DNA from: an uncultured Clostridia bacterium
Lineage (GTDB): Bacteria; Bacillota; Clostridia; Christensenellales; CAG-917
Assembly: GCA_949286725.1 (NCBI GenBank)
Contig: CASECZ010000001.1
Coordinates: 124,001-188,000 of the forward strand
Length of the DNA: 64,000 nt
Direction of reading: 5' to 3'
Under the pieces are notes generated by a model. That model had not been told where the DNA came from, ran no database searches, and was given only the letters and a program-made list of their open reading frames with translations. This document shows positions 60,799-64,000 of this stretch, piece after piece (the stretch's first letter is position 1; every line of letters starts with the position of its first letter). A program made the position numbers and the translations under genes.

Positions 60799-61722
60799 TT
60801 ACTTCGCCGCCATCTTGTCTATCGCGGCGAGGAAGTCGGCGTAGACCTCTGCGTTGTTGGTTTCGTTGAGGATTTCGTGACGTGCGCTTTCGTACAGCTT
60901 TATGCTCACGTCCTTCACGCCGAGGTTTTTATACATATCGTACAGTTTCTGCACCAGTTTGCCCGCGCCGCCGACGGGGTCGAGCGCACCCGAGAAGAGC
61001 GCGATGGGCTTGTTCTTGTCGATACCCGCAAGGTTTGCCGCCTTGTAGGAGTTTTTGAGCCCCTGGAAGAAGAATTTGTAGAAAGCAATCGACATCACGT
61101 AACCGCACTGCTCGTCGAATATGTACTTCTTGACCTGTTCCTTGTCCCTGGACAGCCACGCGAAATCCGTCTTGTCCTTCTTGAACTTGGCGTTATAAGA
61201 ACCGAAACTCAGTTTGTCGAGCATAACGCCGGGCTTTTCGCCGCCGAGGAGCGAATACTGCATGTTTGCGATGGCGGAACCTATCGAAAGCAGTCCGCCC
61301 TTCATGTTCGCGGAGCCGCAGAGTATCGCGCCGACGGACTCGTTGGGAAGTTCGATATATCTCTGCCCCAGCATGCTGCCGTAGCTGTGTCCGAGGTATA
61401 TCACGGGCAGATTGTATTTCTCTTTGAGGTAGGCGGTGATTGCGATTTCGTCCTTTACGGTGTCCTCGTAGATGTTGCCTTTATGATAACCTTTGACGCC
61501 CTTCGTGCTCTGCTTGGTGCTGGTAAGCCCGTGCGCACGGTGGTCGTCGGCGTACACGATATAGCCGTTGCGGTTGAGGAAGGTGGCAAAGTTGTCGTAT
61601 CTGCGGGCGTGCTCCGCCATACCGTGGGAAATCTGCACGACGCCTTTCGGGTTCTTGACGTCGTTCCAGAGATAACATTGCAAAACAGTTCCGTCGAAAC
61701 TGGTGAATTTTTCGTTCTTCAT
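60799..61722 (-). CDS. Alpha/beta hydrolase, monoacylglycerol-lipase-like
   Basis: A 307-residue serine hydrolase without a signal peptide. The oxyanion strand is VVQISHGMAEHARRYDNFA, the nucleophile elbow is YLGHSYGSMLG, the acid is in FSGALDPVGG and the His in ESARHEILNE. HGMAEH and ADDHRAHG are typical of the monoglyceride-lipase and lysophospholipase group. The natural substrate is unknown. It stands alone between a promoter and a strong terminator. Confidence 0.87.
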   Translation of the reverse strand: MKNEKFTSFDGTVLQCYLWNDVKNPKGVVQISHGMAEHARRYDNFATFLNRNGYIVYADDHRAHGLTSTKQSTKGVKGYHKGNIYEDTVKDEIAITAYLKEKYNLPVIYLGHSYGSMLGQRYIELPNESVGAILCGSANMKGGLLSIGSAIANMQYSLLGGEKPGVMLDKLSFGSYNAKFKKDKTDFAWLSRDKEQVKKYIFDEQCGYVMSIAFYKFFFQGLKNSYKAANLAGIDKNKPIALFSGALDPVGGAGKLVQKLYDMYKNLGVKDVSIKLYESARHEILNETNNAEVYADFLAAIDKMAAK

Positions 61723-61752
61723 AATGATCCCCTTTTTTGTGGTTACGACATC

Positions 61753-61781
61753 ATATTATCACGCGCGGCGGCAAAATGCAA
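61753..61781 (-). promoter_or_regulatory. Promoter of the alpha/beta hydrolase gene
   Basis: Minus-strand -35 TTGCAT (61781-61776) and -10 TAATAT (61758-61753) with 17-nt spacing, about 30 bp before the start. It lies in the divergent space shared with murG. Confidence 0.55.
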
Positions 61782-61860
61782 ACTAAATCTTTTTCCGAAC
61801 ATACTATGAATAGCGGACAGCAGAAACCCGTCCGCAGCAAAAACTCATCGGGGGAAATCA

Positions 61861-62928
61861 ATGAAAAAAATTTTGCTCGCGGGAGGAGGCACCGGAGGTC
61901 ACGTCTACCCCAACATCGCCCTCTTGCCCGCCCTGGAAAGAAGAGGTTTCGACGTGATTTACGGCGGCGCGGAAGGCGACAGCGTCGAGGCGCGAGTAGC
62001 CGCGCTCAACGGTCTGGACTTTTTCGGAGTTCCATGCGTCAAACTGGTGCGTTCCATGTCGCCCGCTGCCCTGCGCAACAATCTCACCATACCCTCCGTG
62101 CTTTCACGCGGAGTGGACGCCGCACGAAAAGTCCTGCGAGAACAGGCACCCGACGTCGTGTTTTCCAAAGGCGGTTTCGCCGCCCTTCCGTTCGTGCTTG
62201 CGGCGGCAAAGGAAGGCGTCCCCCTTCTCTGTCACGAGTCCGACTCCACCCTCGGAATATGCAACCGCATCGCCAAAGCGAAAGGCGCAACGGTGCTCGC
62301 GGCGTACCCCGACGCGAAGTTCGGCGAATTCGTGGGAATGCCTGTTCGCGAGGAACTCTTCTGCAAGGACAGAACGGCGGCGCGACGTGCGCTCGGCATT
62401 GCCGAAAACGCAAAAGTTCTGCTCGTCGTGGGAGGAAGCAGCGGTGCCTCGGTTTTCAACGACGCGATAACCAAACTGTTTTTGCCGCTGACGGAGCTGT
62501 GCACCGTCGTGCATATTGCGGGCAGAGGCAAAACGGAAGGGTTGCACCCGCGCTCCGAAAGGTATATCCCCGTCGAATACTCCGACGATATGGGCAGTCT
62601 GTACGCCGCGAGCGACCTAGTTCTTTCCCGTGCGGGAGCGACGGCGGTTGCGGAAATCGCCGCCCTGAAAAAGCGCGCTATATTCGTTCCTCTGCCCAAA
62701 GGGATTTCCCGCGGAGACCAGATACCCAACGCGGAACTCGCGCGGAAGTACGGCGCGACCGTACTCGTGCAAGACGACAAATTTATACACCGACTTTACC
62801 CCGCCGTCAAAAAAAGCATGGAAGGTGCGCCCATGCGCAGCATATCCTGCGACGCAAACGGAAAAATTGCATACTTCGCCGATGTTACAATGCGGCGAGG
62901 TGTGAAATGCAAAGACAAAAAACGGTAG
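61861..62928 (+). CDS. murG: UDP-N-acetylglucosamine:lipid I transferase MurG
   Basis: Membrane-surface glycosyltransferase that makes lipid II for peptidoglycan; 355 residues. LLAGGGTGGHVYPNIAL at the N-terminus, FSKGGFAALPFVLAA in the first domain, and LVVGGSSGASVFND, RAGATAVAEIAAL in the second are the MurG blocks. A GGGGGAAA ribosome site precedes ATG 61861. It is not within a division/cell-wall cluster here. A 6-bp hairpin (GCGGAC and GTCCGC, 61813-61835) lies in its leader. The end overlaps the next gene by 22 nt. Confidence 0.92.
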   Translation: MKKILLAGGGTGGHVYPNIALLPALERRGFDVIYGGAEGDSVEARVAALNGLDFFGVPCVKLVRSMSPAALRNNLTIPSVLSRGVDAARKVLREQAPDVVFSKGGFAALPFVLAAAKEGVPLLCHESDSTLGICNRIAKAKGATVLAAYPDAKFGEFVGMPVREELFCKDRTAARRALGIAENAKVLLVVGGSSGASVFNDAITKLFLPLTELCTVVHIAGRGKTEGLHPRSERYIPVEYSDDMGSLYAASDLVLSRAGATAVAEIAALKKRAIFVPLPKGISRGDQIPNAELARKYGATVLVQDDKFIHRLYPAVKKSMEGAPMRSISCDANGKIAYFADVTMRRGVKCKDKKR

Positions 62929-64000
62929 CCAAATGGCTTGCGATAATCCTGCTGTGCACCGTCGCGGTGGGAGCATACATAATGTACGACGCGCTGTACG
63001 TCGGCAGCAACGGCGGCGGTCAGGCGTCCGCCAGCACGGACGAAATCCCCGACAATCCGCACCCCGACGACGAAACGCCCGAACCCGACGACACGCCCTT
63101 TTACACGACCCTGCCGCGAGAGGCGCAGACGGTGTCGGGAGTGACCGTCCGACACGCGGGCGGCGAAGGTGACGAAGAGGTGCTGGGCGCGGTCTTTTCG
63201 GCGGACAACGCAATCGTGTTTTTCAATTCGTCCTCGGACGAATACGACTGTCGCGGCGCGGGTATGTACCGCGCTGTTTTCACGGGAGACAACCTCACCG
63301 ACGTGACGCGTTTTTCCGACGCGGGCACCCTTGCCGACGTCAAACTTACGGCGGAAGGAATAACCGCTCTCGTGCGGGTCGGCGACGAATGCAGACTGCA
63401 CCTTTTCGCAACGGACGGCACGCCGAGAGGCGAGGCGAAATTTCCTTCTTTCACACAGGCGAAAATCTATCTTGCGGGCAGCACCTCACAGGTGTTTTAC
63501 ACCGACGCACAGGGTCTTCGCGCCGCTGTGGTGAAGCAGGGATTGGACGTGGAAATCTCCCCCTATTTTTACTCACCCGAACGGCTTTCGCTCGAAGACG
63601 TCTACCTCGTCGGCAGCCGTTATCTGCTCTTTGCGCAGACCGACGACAACGACACCGTTGTGCTTTCATTTGAACAAAACAGAGGTTTTAACCTATTGAA
63701 AAGGTTTGAAAAAACCGCATTTATGCAATCAGTACCAATGGCAGGAGAAGACGGCGCAGCGTTCGCTTTCCTCGGCGAAACGTCCGACGGAGGCACGCTC
63801 GCGGTGCTCGCAACGGACTGTTCGGAAATTGCCCGTACCACCCTTTCTCCCCTCGGCAACGCCGTGATTTTCAGCGACGGCGTATCCCTCACCCTCGTGC
63901 GTTGCGGCGTCACGGAAACCTATTGCCGACACCTCGATCTGATAGCTTCCCGCACCAACGCTCTGCTCTTCGACGACCTTCTTTTTGTCCGGAATTCGTC
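62907..64000 (+). CDS. Exported protein with one N-terminal membrane anchor, partial (runs off the right edge)
   Basis: The frame starts at ATG 62907 (MQRQKTVAKWLAIILLCTVA) after GCGAGG at 5-nt spacing and is open to the window end, 364 codons. One membrane segment covers residues 9-25; a Pro/Asp-rich linker (PDNPHPDDETPEPDD) follows, then a beta-rich region with repeating patterns such as GTLADVKLTAEGITALVRVGDE, which may be a beta-propeller. It overlaps murG by 22 nt. Family and function are not recognised. Confidence 0.7.
   Translation, partial: MQRQKTVAKWLAIILLCTVAVGAYIMYDALYVGSNGGGQASASTDEIPDNPHPDDETPEPDDTPFYTTLPREAQTVSGVTVRHAGGEGDEEVLGAVFSADNAIVFFNSSSDEYDCRGAGMYRAVFTGDNLTDVTRFSDAGTLADVKLTAEGITALVRVGDECRLHLFATDGTPRGEAKFPSFTQAKIYLAGSTSQVFYTDAQGLRAAVVKQGLDVEISPYFYSPERLSLEDVYLVGSRYLLFAQTDDNDTVVLSFEQNRGFNLLKRFEKTAFMQSVPMAGEDGAAFAFLGETSDGGTLAVLATDCSEIARTTLSPLGNAVIFSDGVSLTLVRCGVTETYCRHLDLIASRTNALLFDDLLFVRNS

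Overview
The window looks like a chromosomal segment of an anaerobic, Gram-positive-type Clostridia-class Firmicute with fairly high GC. Four things point there: the conserved Firmicute gene order yqfC-yqfD-phoH-pgpH-ybeY-era-yqzL-recO (yqfC and yqfD are sporulation genes); a feoA-feoA-feoB iron uptake operon; meso-diaminopimelate dehydrogenase; and oxygen-sensitive enzyme types (2-hydroxyacyl-CoA dehydratase-like proteins with their ATP-driven activator, a NifU-like scaffold, Mrp/NBP35). No rRNA, phage, IS element or CRISPR array was seen. Nearly all genes lie on the minus strand; exceptions are mazF, an MFS transporter, a ferritin-like gene, murG and the gene after it.

Layout, left to right. 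1-9873: a partial membrane protein, valS, pgsA, a HAD phosphatase with ddh, a lone mazF toxin, nnrD, recX, ilvE and yigZ. 9886-14309: tyrS, a GGGtGRT-family gene paired with a NifU-like scaffold, and a membrane-anchored DUF1508 protein. 14547-21240: a FAD oxidoreductase/DUF1667 group ending in a short comEC, then ppa and an M20 peptidase. 21383-25953: mrp and the feo operon, which starts from a consensus promoter followed by two identical palindromes. 26142-31508: an operon of six genes encoding a CooC-type ATPase, two 2-hydroxyacyl-CoA dehydratase-like proteins, their ASKHA activator, a 37-residue protein and an unrecognised cysteine-motif protein. 31618-32048: tRNA-Leu(CAA) next to two 139-bp tandem repeats that carry copies of its 3' end.

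32164-37594: an MFS transporter, the metA/metY methionine pair, smpB, secG and a ferritin-like protein. 37769-47677: one long, tightly packed operon running from yqfC through phoH, pgpH, ybeY, era, yqzL and recO to a doubly anchored lipoprotein, threonylcarbamoyl-AMP synthase and a low-molecular-weight phosphatase. 47919-52104: pepF, a second doubly anchored lipoprotein and dnaB. 52263-60589: parE-parC (topoisomerase IV type), a DUF1846 gene, a CDF transporter and a membrane phosphoesterase. 60799-64000: an alpha/beta hydrolase, murG and a partial exported protein.

The strongest candidates for something new are the CooC/dehydratase-like operon (26189-31508), the DnaB helicase whose long acidic tail ends in an SSB-like tip (47919-49625), the repeats beside tRNA-Leu (31685-31962), and the feo operon with its unusual leader and a regulator that seems to lack metal ligands (25582-26119).
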